Shown: positions 8,152-16,552, counted from the first letter of the stretch. The stretch: DNA of 56,078 nucleotides from Micromonospora sp. KC213 (GCF_004348325.1 NZ_SMKF01000017.1:1-56078); one strand, 5' to 3'. Notes: generated by a model not told the origin, from the sequence alone. Program-made: numbers and translations.

Positions 8152-8508
8152 TCAGGCGTCCCGGTGATAGGCGAGGTTGACGGTGAGTGCGGCCAGAGCG
8201 AGTCCGAAGAACAGTGCCCAGGCGCCGAGTCGGAAATTGCCCGCCCGCACATGTGCTACCAGCGCGCCGAGGAAGTACAAGACCAGGCCGGCCGCCGCGA
8301 GCGTACCCACGACCGGCACGACGAGCCCGGCCAGCAAGCCGAGCGCGCCTGCGCCCAGGATCATTCCCAATGGCCGTACCCAGGATCGGGGTACCCGATT
8401 GCGGTCCGCCTCCGTCTTCGGGTATTCGTGGCCGATCACGTTTGCGATGGCAGCCGAACCGTTGAGGGCTGAGGCGAGCAGGGTCACCGTGAGATAGATG
8501 GCGGACAT
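8152..8508 (-). CDS. DoxX-like small membrane protein
   Basis: This 118-residue protein is read from ATG 8508, chosen because GGAGACGCCG lies just upstream. It has four hydrophobic segments: AIYLTVTLLASALNGSAAIA, MILGAGALGLLAGLVVPVVG, LAAAGLVLYFLGALVAHV and WALFFGLALAALTV. This arrangement fits the DoxX-like family, inner-membrane proteins linked to quinone or thiol redox. It lies directly downstream of an ECF41 sigma factor gene behind a matching ECF41-type promoter (8555-8582). DoxX and small oxidoreductases are known ECF41 partners, so it is the likely target of the sigma factor. Confidence 0.75.
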   Translation of the reverse strand: MSAIYLTVTLLASALNGSAAIANVIGHEYPKTEADRNRVPRSWVRPLGMILGAGALGLLAGLVVPVVGTLAAAGLVLYFLGALVAHVRAGNFRLGAWALFFGLALAALTVNLAYHRDA

Positions 8509-8554
8509 CGGCGTCTCCGTATCCATGAGAGCGGCGGTTTACCAGTCGCTCACG

Positions 8555-8582
8555 GACGAGGCGGTGACCCCGACATGTGACA
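8555..8582 (-). promoter_or_regulatory. ECF41-type promoter upstream of DoxX gene
   Basis: On the minus strand TGTCACA (8582-8576), a 17-base spacer and CGTC (8558-8555) reproduce the TGTCACA / CGTC promoter described for ECF41 sigma factors (recalled, not searched). The implied start point is about 40 bases upstream of the DoxX start codon. The motif sits in the short gap after the ECF41 gene. Confidence 0.7.
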
Positions 8583-8601
8583 CAGTGCTGAGTGTTCTAG
8601 G

Positions 8602-9498
8602 TCACAGTGCTATCGCTGTCAGCTTGTGTGGGTTGCTGACCACGTGGATGGTCTGAACCAAGCCGTCCACCATGTGCAGGGTCATCGCGAGCACCGGCGT
8701 TCCGTCACAGCGGACGACGACGCCGGGGCCGCCGTTGAGGTGGAGCACCCGGGCCGTCGAGCCCACCGGCTGTTGCCGGGAGAGCACGACGATGGCCCGG
8801 GCCACGAGGTCCGAACCGTGGATCGGCCTGCGTGGCGCGCCGGTGAGGCCGCCGCCGTCGCTGACCATCGTCACGTTCGGTGCCAGAACCTCGACCAGTG
8901 CGGTGATGTCACCACCGGCACAGGCGGCCAGGAATCGCTCGGTCACCTGCTGCCGGGTCACGGGGTCACTGTCATATCGGCGACGGCGGCTCACGACCGC
9001 CTTTCGCGCCCGGTGCGCGAGCTGCCGTACCGCCGGCTCCCCACGCCCCAGGAAGCGCGCGATCTCGGCATACGGGTACCCGAACGCCTCGCTCAGCACG
9101 AACACCGCGCGTTCCAACGGAGACAACGTCTCCAGGACCAGCAGCAGGGCAGTGGAAACAGAATCGGCAAGGACCACATCGTCGGCGATGTCCGGACGGG
9201 TGAGGATGGGCTCAGGCAGCCACGGTCCGATGTAGGACTCACGCCGCACACGCGCGCTGCGTAGCTGATCAATCGCCAGCCGGATGGTCACCCGAACCAG
9301 AAAGGCTTCGGCGTCCACCACCGTGGCCGGTTCGACGCGACTCCATCGCAACCAGGCCTCCTGCACCACGTCCTCGGCTTCCTTGACGCTGCCGAGCACC
9401 CGGTACGCGACCGCGTACAACAACCCACGGTGCTTCACGAAGGGCAGCTCATGCTGGTCACCCGACACGCTTCCGGCCACCCGACCATGATCTGCCAT
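8602..9498 (-). CDS. ECF41-family RNA polymerase sigma factor (SigJ-like, SnoaL extension)
   Basis: This 298-residue product starts at ATG 9498 with GGAG seven bases upstream. Region 2 includes YRVLGSVKEAEDVVQEAWLR (about residues 34-53), and region 4 includes LSPLERAVFVL and YAEIARFLGRGEPAVRQL. The linker motif WLPEP and the C-terminal NTF2/SnoaL-like extension with SDGGG and a terminal NPHKL (consensus NPDKL) are diagnostic of the ECF41 group. There the fused C-terminal domain, rather than an anti-sigma factor, controls activity. Its predicted target is the adjacent DoxX gene. The inducing signal is unknown. Confidence 0.9.
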   Translation of the reverse strand: MADHGRVAGSVSGDQHELPFVKHRGLLYAVAYRVLGSVKEAEDVVQEAWLRWSRVEPATVVDAEAFLVRVTIRLAIDQLRSARVRRESYIGPWLPEPILTRPDIADDVVLADSVSTALLLVLETLSPLERAVFVLSEAFGYPYAEIARFLGRGEPAVRQLAHRARKAVVSRRRRYDSDPVTRQQVTERFLAACAGGDITALVEVLAPNVTMVSDGGGLTGAPRRPIHGSDLVARAIVVLSRQQPVGSTARVLHLNGGPGVVVRCDGTPVLAMTLHMVDGLVQTIHVVSNPHKLTAIAL

Positions 9499-9604
9499 CG
9501 GCGCACTCCGCACCGCCGGCATCACCAACATCGCCGCCGCGAACCGGCATCACGCCTCCGACAGCCCGCCCGCTGGCACTACTCGGCATCGCCTGACGAC
9601 TGTG

Positions 9605-9620
9605 CCGGGACCCGTCCCGG
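9605..9620 (-). terminator. Putative terminator at the end of biosynthetic operon A
   Basis: CCGGGAC (9605-9611) and GTCCCGG (9614-9620) form a perfect GC-rich stem immediately beyond the stop codon at 9622 of the last minus-strand gene. The loop is tight, so the top pair probably opens. There is no U-run. Confidence 0.45.
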
Positions 9621-9621
9621 A

Positions 9622-10887
9622 TCAGCCGGTCGTGGTACGGCCGGGCAGGGCCACACCTTCCTCCAGGCGCCAGTCGATCCCCCGCTCGCGGATGAACTCC
9701 AGCCAGCGCCGGGCGTCTGCGGCGTTCTCGGCGGCACGGTGCAGGCCGGCGGACAACCTGCCGGCCAGGATCTCGCCGACACCATAGGCCAGAGGGACGG
9801 AGACACACCGGGCCATCGCGCTCTGTGTCCGATCGCCGACGCTGTCGAGGTGGTACGCGCCCGACCACTGTGGGCCGTCGTCACCGATCACCTCCAGCGC
9901 CACCGACAGCACGACCCGGTCGACGTCGGTCGTGGTCATCGGATAGGAGGCGGCCAGCCGGCCGGCCAACTCGGCGATGCGTGCCTCGTCTCCGGCGGTC
10001 AGCTCGGCGAAGACCGGCTGCCACGCCGCTCGCCACCCGGCCAGGCGCAGCGTGCCCCGGACGAACGTGTCCGTCCGCCAGCCCGCCGGCAGGCCGTACT
10101 GGGCTTGGAAGGGCAGGCTGTCCCGGTTCGGGTAGACCTCGAAGGTCTCCTGACCGATGACGTACGGCCGGGTGTGTTCCCAGGGCGTGGCGGTGGACCG
10201 CGCCTCGCCGTCCCACACGTAGCGCGCGGGTTGCTGGAGCGCCGACAACACGGCCCGTGGGGCCCAACTGAACCGGTACCGGAAGTCGTTCGGTACCGCG
10301 GGCAGGCCGCCGCAGTACGAGGTGAAGCGGACCGTGCCGGGTCTGGTCCCGACCGCCGCGACCGCTCGCTCCACCAGGTCGTGCGCCATCAGGTGGTCGA
10401 TACCCGGATCCAGGCCCGCCTCGGCCAGCAGCACCAGACCGGCGCGTTCGGCAGCTGGCAGCTCGGCCGGTAGAGCCGGAAACACATAGCTGGAGCAGGC
10501 GAAATGCGCGCCGGCTTCGAGGCAGGTACGGAGTACGGCCGGGTGTTCGGTGGCCGGCAGCATCGACACGACCACGTCCCCGGCCCCCAGCTCCACCGGC
10601 TCGGCGGACGGGGGGAGGGCCCGCGGCTCCACCCTGCCGGTGAGGCCGAGACGGTCCAGGCATGCCTGCGCCTTGCCGACCGTTCGCGCCCACAGCACCG
10701 TGCGGTCGGACCACTCGGAGAGCAACCCCAGACCGCTCCCGGTGGACAGTCCGGTACCCAGCCAGTGCACGGTGCCGCTTGCCGGGGCGGCCGACGCGGG
10801 CCCGGAGGCCGGCGTGGGCCTGGCGGCCGGGACGGCGGTGGTGGCCTGGGTGACAGAACCCGTCGCCTCAGCTGTCGTGTCTCTCAT
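9622..10887 (-). CDS. Saccharopine dehydrogenase, glutamate-forming (LYS9-like)
   Basis: A 421-residue protein from ATG 10887 (GGAGCGCC upstream) that overlaps the preceding LYS1-like gene by four bases. After an unusual Ala/Thr/Pro-rich tail of about 37 residues comes a Rossmann motif (VHWLGTGLSTGSG). It then has blocks shared with fungal Lys9: GLDPGIDHLMAHDL, FTSYCGGLPAVPNDFRYRFS, YVIGQETFEVYPNRDS and RGTLRLAGW. Lys9 interconverts saccharopine + NADP with 2-aminoadipate 6-semialdehyde (allysine) + glutamate + NADPH. Next to a LYS1-like enzyme it would complete conversion of lysine to allysine or the reverse. Here it is the last gene of an operon with ATP-grasp, aldolase and aminotransferase genes, so a secondary-metabolic precursor role is inferred. 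Confidence 0.85.
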   Translation of the reverse strand: MRDTTAEATGSVTQATTAVPAARPTPASGPASAAPASGTVHWLGTGLSTGSGLGLLSEWSDRTVLWARTVGKAQACLDRLGLTGRVEPRALPPSAEPVELGAGDVVVSMLPATEHPAVLRTCLEAGAHFACSSYVFPALPAELPAAERAGLVLLAEAGLDPGIDHLMAHDLVERAVAAVGTRPGTVRFTSYCGGLPAVPNDFRYRFSWAPRAVLSALQQPARYVWDGEARSTATPWEHTRPYVIGQETFEVYPNRDSLPFQAQYGLPAGWRTDTFVRGTLRLAGWRAAWQPVFAELTAGDEARIAELAGRLAASYPMTTTDVDRVVLSVALEVIGDDGPQWSGAYHLDSVGDRTQSAMARCVSVPLAYGVGEILAGRLSAGLHRAAENAADARRWLEFIRERGIDWRLEEGVALPGRTTTG

Positions 10888-11942
10888 GGCGCTCCTTCGA
10901 TTCCGAGGGCATCGACTGCTTCGTGGTACCGACGCAGGCACCGGTCCCACTGTGCGGCGGACCGGCCGAGTTCGGCCAGGTGCGGCATGAGATCGGCCGA
11001 GAACGCCGCACTCGACTCCCGGGGCAGCAGCGACGGCAGGTTGTCGAGGGCGATGACATCGAGCGGCGGCTCGGCCCCGCTTACCGCGGCCACCGGTTCG
11101 TGCCAGGTGGTGGTGTGCCGATAGACCGGCAGGGTGTGGTGGGGGGAGGCGACATCGCACGTCACGTCGGCGATGACGGACAGCCGGCGATGCGGCGACG
11201 CCAGGTCCTCGACGCGGACGAACGGCGGTACCGGCTGCCGGACAAGCACGGCGTTGACCAGTACCTCGTGATCGAGCAGCGCCGCCCGGTCGAGGTGGCG
11301 GGTCTGCGGGAGGTCCCAGTCGGTCGACCGGACGCCGGCGGTCGCCAACGCTTCGCGCGCACCGGTGCCACACCGTCCCAGCGCGCCGATCACCAGCGCC
11401 GTGGGCGCCGGGGATCCACCCGTCCCGGCCAGCAGCCGGTCGAGCGCCGCGCGCGAGCCCGGCCGCAGCGGTGGTCGCAGCACGCCTCGGCGGTGCAGGA
11501 CGGCCAGCGCGGCCCCGACGTAACCGGCCCAGTAGCCGAACGCCGCGAGGCGCCGGCCCTCGGCGTCGGTCAGATACTCGAGGTCGAGGATGACGCCGCC
11601 CCCGTCCGCGAACCGGCGGAGCAGCTCCCGACTGCCGTGCTGGCGCTGGAACGAGTGGCTGAAGAAGATGTGCCGGTGCCGCAGCGCCCACGGCTGGCCC
11701 GGCAACTCCTTCAGCCCGAGGATATAGGTGTCCGCGGGTGCCTGCGGCCAACTGCCGGCTGGCGCGATCCGGCAGCCGACGGCGGCGTAGTCCGCGGTCG
11801 GAAAGGCTCGCTGCGGCGAGTCCTCCACGGTGATCGTCAGGCCGGCGGCCAGTAGGCGCGCGGCGTCCGCCGGCACGATCGGGGCCCGGTGCTCCGAGTC
11901 GCGTGCCTCGTGTCGCATCCAGAGCTGAGGCGCATCCGGCAT
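10884..11942 (-). CDS. Saccharopine dehydrogenase, lysine-forming (LYS1-like)
   Basis: This 352-residue protein from ATG 11942 (AAGGAGAG upstream) follows the domain order of fungal Lys1: an alanine dehydrogenase/PNT-type N-terminal domain, then a Rossmann domain (TALVIGALGRCGTGA). The catalytic pair known from yeast Lys1 is present: Lys78 in ILGLKELPG and His96 in HIFFSHSFQ. PAGSW and LPSLLPRESS are also conserved. The enzyme makes or cleaves saccharopine from lysine, 2-oxoglutarate and NADH in the cytoplasm. Such close fungal-type LYS1/LYS9 likeness in an actinomycete operon is uncommon to my knowledge. The alternative that it is a related opine-type dehydrogenase with another amine partner cannot be excluded. 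Confidence 0.87.
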   Translation of the reverse strand: MPDAPQLWMRHEARDSEHRAPIVPADAARLLAAGLTITVEDSPQRAFPTADYAAVGCRIAPAGSWPQAPADTYILGLKELPGQPWALRHRHIFFSHSFQRQHGSRELLRRFADGGGVILDLEYLTDAEGRRLAAFGYWAGYVGAALAVLHRRGVLRPPLRPGSRAALDRLLAGTGGSPAPTALVIGALGRCGTGAREALATAGVRSTDWDLPQTRHLDRAALLDHEVLVNAVLVRQPVPPFVRVEDLASPHRRLSVIADVTCDVASPHHTLPVYRHTTTWHEPVAAVSGAEPPLDVIALDNLPSLLPRESSAAFSADLMPHLAELGRSAAQWDRCLRRYHEAVDALGIEGAP

Positions 11943-11968
11943 GAGGGCTGCTCTCCTTTCCGTGGCGG

Positions 11969-13249
11969 TCAGCTGCCGGCCGCGGAGGGACCGCCGGGTA
12001 CGGCGTCAACCGGTACGCCGTCGTCCGGTGCGGTCTGGTCCCCGTGCCGAACCGGCAGCATCAGGAGCACGGCGGCATAGCCGGCGGCGACGGCGACGAC
12101 GAGGGCCGGGCGGACACCGCCGAGGTCGTACACGGCACCGGTGAGGGGCGCGCCCACCCCGGCGCCCACCGTGACGCCGGTGGCGAACCAGCCGAAGGCC
12201 TCGCCGCGCCTTCGAGGGATCGACGCCCTCACGACGGCGTGGTACAGGACGGCCAGCGCGGGTGCGATCGCCGTTCCGCCGATGGCCAGCGCAAGGCAGA
12301 CCAGCACGGGGCCGGCCGCGCCGCGGCCCTCACCCACCAGGAGCGCCGGCAGCAGGATCACGAGACCGGAGGCGAACCAGAAGAGGCGGCGTACCGGGCC
12401 GGACGCCAGCCGGCCCGGGGCCAGCGTGCTGACCGCCCCGCCGACCAGCGAGCCGACCGCCCAGGTCGCGGCGAACCAGCCGGCGAGCGCGAGGCTTCCG
12501 CGGTCCCGGGCCCAGGCCAGCAGGGCGAGGTCCACCGCGGTGATCGCCACCATGACACAACCCATCGCGGCGACAACGGCGAGCAGGGCGGCGGGTCGGT
12601 GCCGCCCCGTCCCGTCCGCGTCGTCGTCGGTCGGCACTGTGCCGTCGGACCCGGCGGCCAACCGACGCAGTCGTACGGCGAAGCCCAGGCCACCGCCGAG
12701 CGCCAGCCCAGCGAGGGTCCACACCGCGGCCCGGCCGCCGGACGCGGCGCCGACCAGGGCGACGAGCGGCGGCGCGATCACGAAGATCAGCTCCTGGCCG
12801 GTCGCGTCCAGCCGGTACAGCCGTTCGAGTTCCCGCCCGTGAGCGAGCCGGGCGAGGATCTTCCGGCCGGTCTGGGTGACCGGCGGGTTCGCCAGCCCTA
12901 CCAGGAGCGCCAACGCCGGAGCGGTCGCCCGCAGCGGACCTGGCAGCAGCGACAGCGCGACGAGGCCGCCGCTGTACGCCACCACGGTGAACCCGAGAGC
13001 GACGTGTTGCGGCCACCGGTCCACCAACCTGCCGTTCACCGGGCCGGCGATGCCCTGGCCGACGGTCAGGCCGGCCAGCACCATCCCGGCCTGACCGTAC
13101 GAGTACCCCCAGTCGGTGACCAGCAGCGTCACCGCGATCGTCGTTGCCGCGAGGTGCAGCCGGGCGGCCAGGCTCCAGCCGATCGTGGCGATGGTGCCCC
13201 GGCCCGGTGCGAGGCTTGCCCGGCCCTGCGGTGGCGACGGCGCGGTCAC
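11969..13249 (-). CDS. MFS transporter, probable product exporter of locus A
   Basis: The 426-residue membrane protein starts at GTG 13249, overlapping the ATP-grasp stop by four bases (GTGA). It has about 12 hydrophobic segments and typical MFS loops (GPVNGRLVDRWPQHVAL near residues 65-80, IPRRRGEAFGWFATGVTVG late). Position inside the operon, coupled to the ligase and followed 26 bases later by the LYS1-like gene, suggests it exports the locus product and may give self-protection. The substrate cannot be predicted. Confidence 0.83.
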   Translation of the reverse strand: MTAPSPPQGRASLAPGRGTIATIGWSLAARLHLAATTIAVTLLVTDWGYSYGQAGMVLAGLTVGQGIAGPVNGRLVDRWPQHVALGFTVVAYSGGLVALSLLPGPLRATAPALALLVGLANPPVTQTGRKILARLAHGRELERLYRLDATGQELIFVIAPPLVALVGAASGGRAAVWTLAGLALGGGLGFAVRLRRLAAGSDGTVPTDDDADGTGRHRPAALLAVVAAMGCVMVAITAVDLALLAWARDRGSLALAGWFAATWAVGSLVGGAVSTLAPGRLASGPVRRLFWFASGLVILLPALLVGEGRGAAGPVLVCLALAIGGTAIAPALAVLYHAVVRASIPRRRGEAFGWFATGVTVGAGVGAPLTGAVYDLGGVRPALVVAVAAGYAAVLLMLPVRHGDQTAPDDGVPVDAVPGGPSAAGS

Positions 13250-14502
13250 CGCGGCGCGTAGAGGCCGTCGCGCTCGATGGCGCGGATGCGCGCGGTGTCC
13301 CGTTCGATCTCCTCGTCGGTGTCGGCGAGCAGGTACACGCAGCCGGGCGAGCTGAAGAGGTCGACCGTACGCTGCACCGGCCGTCCGGCCCGGACGTCGC
13401 CCATCACCCCGGCGAGGGTGGGGATCAACTCGGTACACAGCAGTGACGGATCACCGATCTGGCCGTCGTCCGGTGCGATCAGGGAGACGGCCCGCAGCCG
13501 GCGGGCGGCATGGTACGGCTCGTCGACGGTGGCCAGGAACGAGTCCGGGTCCGTCACGGCGTCGACCGTGCGGGTGACGTGGTTGTGACCCAACGCCGCG
13601 GTCACCGGTTCGGTGATGATCGAGCCCTGTACACGCGGGTTGAGTTCGATCAGCATCGGGCCCTCGGCGGTCCACATGACCTCGGTGTGCGCCGGCCCCT
13701 CGGTCAGCGCGAGCGCGTCAAGCACGCTCTTGACATAGCTGACAAGTTCCCGGGTCGGCCCGACGCCGTAGGGGACCAACTCCTCGATGTCGTACACCAG
13801 GCTGCGGCCCGGCAGTGCCCGCTTGCGGTCCTGCCAGATCTCGCAGACGCTGTGCCGACCGGCCCGACTGATCGTGTTGACGAAGTACTGGTCGCCGGTG
13901 ACCAGGCGCTGGACGCAGACCGAGTCGTTGAGCTCCCCGATCACGTTGATCTGCCCGACGATGGCCGCCACCGCGGCCTGGGCCCGCTCCGCGTCCTGAC
14001 AGAAGTACACGCTGTCGGTGCCGCAACTGCGACGCGGCTTGATCACCACAGGCCACCCCGGACCAGCCTCGGTCCAAGCCACCAGGTCCGCGGCCGTGTC
14101 GAAACTGCCGGACTCCGGCACCGGTATGCCCTTGGCGGCCAGGACGTCCATCATCAGGTACTTGTCACGTCGGTGGGCGCTCAGCGCCGTACCGTTGCCG
14201 ACCAGGCACAACCGCTCGGCCAGTTCGTCGGCCAGCGCCACCCCGGTCTCGGCGCCCGGGAGCACGGACCTCACCTGGTACGTCGCCAGCCGTGCCAGGA
14301 CCTCGTCGACGTCCCCGTCGGCCTGGATCACGTCCAGGAAGTCGTCGGGACACAGCTGGGAGGTGTAGAACTCCGGCAGCGTCGGCCGGCTGAGCACCGC
14401 GACGGCAGACCAGCCCCGGCGGGCGAACTCGGACGCCAGGAACTTGCCGCCGGACAGTGGATCGACGATCGCCACCGTGGCGCCGGAAGCCTGCTTGTTC
14501 AC
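13246..14502 (-). CDS. ATP-grasp ligase (amino-acid/peptide ligase type)
   Basis: The 418-residue protein starts at GTG 14502 behind a strong AGGAGGAG and overlaps the methyltransferase stop (GTGA). The ATP-grasp fold is shown by the ATP-binding lysine strand PVVIKPRRSCGTDSVYF (about residues 145-161) and the metal-ligand strand MLIELNPRVQGSIITE (about 282-297), in which Glu and Asn bind Mg-ATP. This branch activates a carboxylate as acyl-phosphate and couples it to an amine, as in BacD-like dipeptide synthetases. In this PKS/NRPS-free locus it is the best candidate for the bond-forming step, perhaps joining a lysine-derived amino acid to another residue. Substrates are not readable from sequence. 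Confidence 0.85.
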   Translation of the reverse strand: MNKQASGATVAIVDPLSGGKFLASEFARRGWSAVAVLSRPTLPEFYTSQLCPDDFLDVIQADGDVDEVLARLATYQVRSVLPGAETGVALADELAERLCLVGNGTALSAHRRDKYLMMDVLAAKGIPVPESGSFDTAADLVAWTEAGPGWPVVIKPRRSCGTDSVYFCQDAERAQAAVAAIVGQINVIGELNDSVCVQRLVTGDQYFVNTISRAGRHSVCEIWQDRKRALPGRSLVYDIEELVPYGVGPTRELVSYVKSVLDALALTEGPAHTEVMWTAEGPMLIELNPRVQGSIITEPVTAALGHNHVTRTVDAVTDPDSFLATVDEPYHAARRLRAVSLIAPDDGQIGDPSLLCTELIPTLAGVMGDVRAGRPVQRTVDLFSSPGCVYLLADTDEEIERDTARIRAIERDGLYAPR

Positions 14503-15926
14503 GACTCCTCCTTCTGGTACGGCGTCAGGATTCCGGCTTCGAGCAGCACGTCGGCGAGCACCCGTACGGCCAGTACCATCGCCTCCGCCCGCGCGTGGTC
14601 CTTCTCGGCCAGGGCCGCGAAGACCTCTGCCGTCACCTCGGCCACGTCCTGCGGCCGGGACCAGCCGGTCACCAGCTCGTCGAGCCGGGCCAGCGGCTCG
14701 GCCAGTTGCCCGGCGCCGCCCAACTCCCAGAATTCGTCCGGCAGGGCTCGCGCCCGTGCGTAGTACGACGCCCCGAGGGCCGCCGCGTGCTCCCGACCGA
14801 CCGCTGCCGTGTCCGCGACGAGGCGGCCGGCGACGGCCTCCCCGAACCCTCCCGGCGATCCGGTCAGGTCCCGCACGACCACGTGACCACGTCCGGCGCC
14901 CCGCAGGACAAGAGAACAACTGGCGAACCCGTCCGCGCCCACCTCGATCAGGTGGCCGCGAGCGGCGGCGAACAGCTCGGGGTAGCCGCGGCCCGGGTTG
15001 TCCGGGCCGGCGTACGTGGCGGTCAGCGCCGCGCGGACGGAGGCCGGCGCCCACGCCTCGACCAGGACCAACCCGTCCCAGCCGTGGGCGGCGCAGGCTC
15101 GCCGGAGGTCCTTTGCGAAGCGCAGCTCACCGCCACGGGTCAGGCTCTGGAACCGCATCACCGCCGTCCCGTCCGGCTCCATCAGCTCGGGCAGCCGGTC
15201 GACAAGGCGGCGGATCAGCCGCAAGCCGTCCGGGCCGCCGTCACCGGCGGGGGAGTAGCGGATCCCGGGCGGCACCGGCACACCAGGCAGGTTGGCCGCC
15301 ACCACGGAGTACCGTCCGGGCGGCGTGAACTCCTCCAGCGCGCACCGCAGTGGCCGGACCCGGTCCGCCACCCCGTTGAGCCGACTGGAGACGCCGGTCG
15401 CCCGTACCGCCTCGGGAACCACGTCGATGGCCGTCACCGGTCCGCAACGGACGGCCAGCGCGCAGGACGCGAGGCCGGATCCACAGCCCACCTCGAGGGC
15501 GGTGCCGTGCAGGTCCTGTGCCAGCAGGATGTCGACGAAGCGGAGCGAGTCGGGGCCGAGGTAGACGGCCGGCTGCTCCGTCGTGCGGCCCGTACGGTCG
15601 CGGCGGTCCTGCACCGCGAGCAGCCCCCGGTGGCCGGTCACGGCCCAGTCGCCGGCCGTGCCGTCGGGGCGCAGCACCCCCAGTTCACACAACTCGCCGA
15701 GGACCTCCCGGAGCACGGCAGCGCCGGGTCCGTCGCCGTCCGGGCCCGGGTAGGCCGCGGTGAGGCCGCGGACCAGCGCATCGTGCGAGACGTCGTAGGG
15801 TGCCGGCACACCCTCGCCCGGCCACACCTGGTAGCCGAAGGGTTCCCGTCGGCGGTCCGCGTCGAACCGCGCGGCGATCCCGGCGACCCGCAGGTGGCGC
15901 GCCAGGCGCGTCCGGGATGACGTCAT
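14499..15926 (-). CDS. Class I SAM-dependent methyltransferase, HemK-like
   Basis: This 475-residue protein from ATG 15926 overlaps the upstream HAD stop (ATGA). A roughly 130-residue N-terminal domain (LREVLGELCELGVL) precedes motif I ALEVGCGSGLASCALA (about residues 142-158). The position of the HemK NPPY signature reads AANLPGVPVP, so the catalytic loop is altered. The C-terminal 180 residues form a further helical domain of unknown role. It could methylate nitrogen or oxygen of the locus product, but loss of the Asn-Pro-Pro-Tyr motif argues against glutamine N-methylation. Confidence 0.75.
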   Translation of the reverse strand: MTSSRTRLARHLRVAGIAARFDADRRREPFGYQVWPGEGVPAPYDVSHDALVRGLTAAYPGPDGDGPGAAVLREVLGELCELGVLRPDGTAGDWAVTGHRGLLAVQDRRDRTGRTTEQPAVYLGPDSLRFVDILLAQDLHGTALEVGCGSGLASCALAVRCGPVTAIDVVPEAVRATGVSSRLNGVADRVRPLRCALEEFTPPGRYSVVAANLPGVPVPPGIRYSPAGDGGPDGLRLIRRLVDRLPELMEPDGTAVMRFQSLTRGGELRFAKDLRRACAAHGWDGLVLVEAWAPASVRAALTATYAGPDNPGRGYPELFAAARGHLIEVGADGFASCSLVLRGAGRGHVVVRDLTGSPGGFGEAVAGRLVADTAAVGREHAAALGASYYARARALPDEFWELGGAGQLAEPLARLDELVTGWSRPQDVAEVTAEVFAALAEKDHARAEAMVLAVRVLADVLLEAGILTPYQKEES

Positions 15927-16552
15927 GACGCTCCCTTCCCGGCCGGAACGGTCAACAGTCCCGCCTCGGCCAGCCGTGCCTCGGCACCGGCGGCGTCGTG
16001 GTACACGCTGGCCTGCCAGCCGGCCCGGCGGGCCGCGGCGACGTTCTCGGCCAGGTCGTCGAAGAACAGCAGCCGGTCGGGTGACGTGTCCAAGTGGCGT
16101 ACGGCGGCGGTGAAGACCTCGTCGGCCGGCTTCAGCGCGCCCATCCCGCAGGAGAACAGGATCGGCCGGAACCGCCCCGCCACCTCGGGCAGCAGCTCCG
16201 GCAGGGCCTCCAGCAGTACCGGCCCGTTGTCGCTGAGGATGGCACGCCCGACACCGGGCCGGATGCGGTCGACGACGGCCAGCAGGTCCCGGTCCGGCGC
16301 GAAGCCGTCCACCCAGGCGCGGCGGAAAGCCGGGTAGTCGCCCCGGTAGCCGAACCGCCGCTGGAACAGTGCGAAGATCTCTCCGGCCGAGTAGCGCCCC
16401 CGGTCGAAGTCGTCATCCAGTCCCGACTGCCAGACCTCGGCGTCGAGCCGCTCCGCCGGTACGTCGCTGGCGGCGGCGAGGGCCGCCAGCCGTCGTTCGT
16501 GCCGCATCCGGCACACCACCCCGGAGAGGTCGAACACCACCGTATCGATCAC
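15923..16552 (-). CDS. HAD-superfamily hydrolase with DxS first motif
   Basis: A 209-residue protein from GTG 16552 (GAGGGG upstream), coupled to the methyltransferase by a 4-base overlap. HAD motif I is FDLSGVV at about residues 8-14: the nucleophile aspartate is present, but the usual second aspartate is serine. Motif II ILSDNG, the motif III lysine (GALKPADEVF) and motif IV FFDDLAENV follow. A non-Asp residue at the +2 position is typical of the YihX/epoxide-hydrolase N-domain branch, so activity may be phosphatase or dehalogenase-like. One of two HADs in the locus. Confidence 0.77.
   Translation of the reverse strand: MIDTVVFDLSGVVCRMRHERRLAALAAASDVPAERLDAEVWQSGLDDDFDRGRYSAGEIFALFQRRFGYRGDYPAFRRAWVDGFAPDRDLLAVVDRIRPGVGRAILSDNGPVLLEALPELLPEVAGRFRPILFSCGMGALKPADEVFTAAVRHLDTSPDRLLFFDDLAENVAAARRAGWQASVYHDAAGAEARLAEAGLLTVPAGKGAS

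Noticed and set aside
9622..12009. Open frame of 795 codons on the minus strand spanning both saccharopine dehydrogenase genes
   Set aside because: The part before 10887 is a shadow frame of the LYS1-like gene, rich in Arg/Pro/Gly. The real LYS9-like start has an RBS at 10887.
12044..13261. 405-codon plus-strand frame opposite the MFS gene
   Set aside because: Glu/Arg/Gly-rich shadow frame. The MFS frame on the minus strand has membrane helices.
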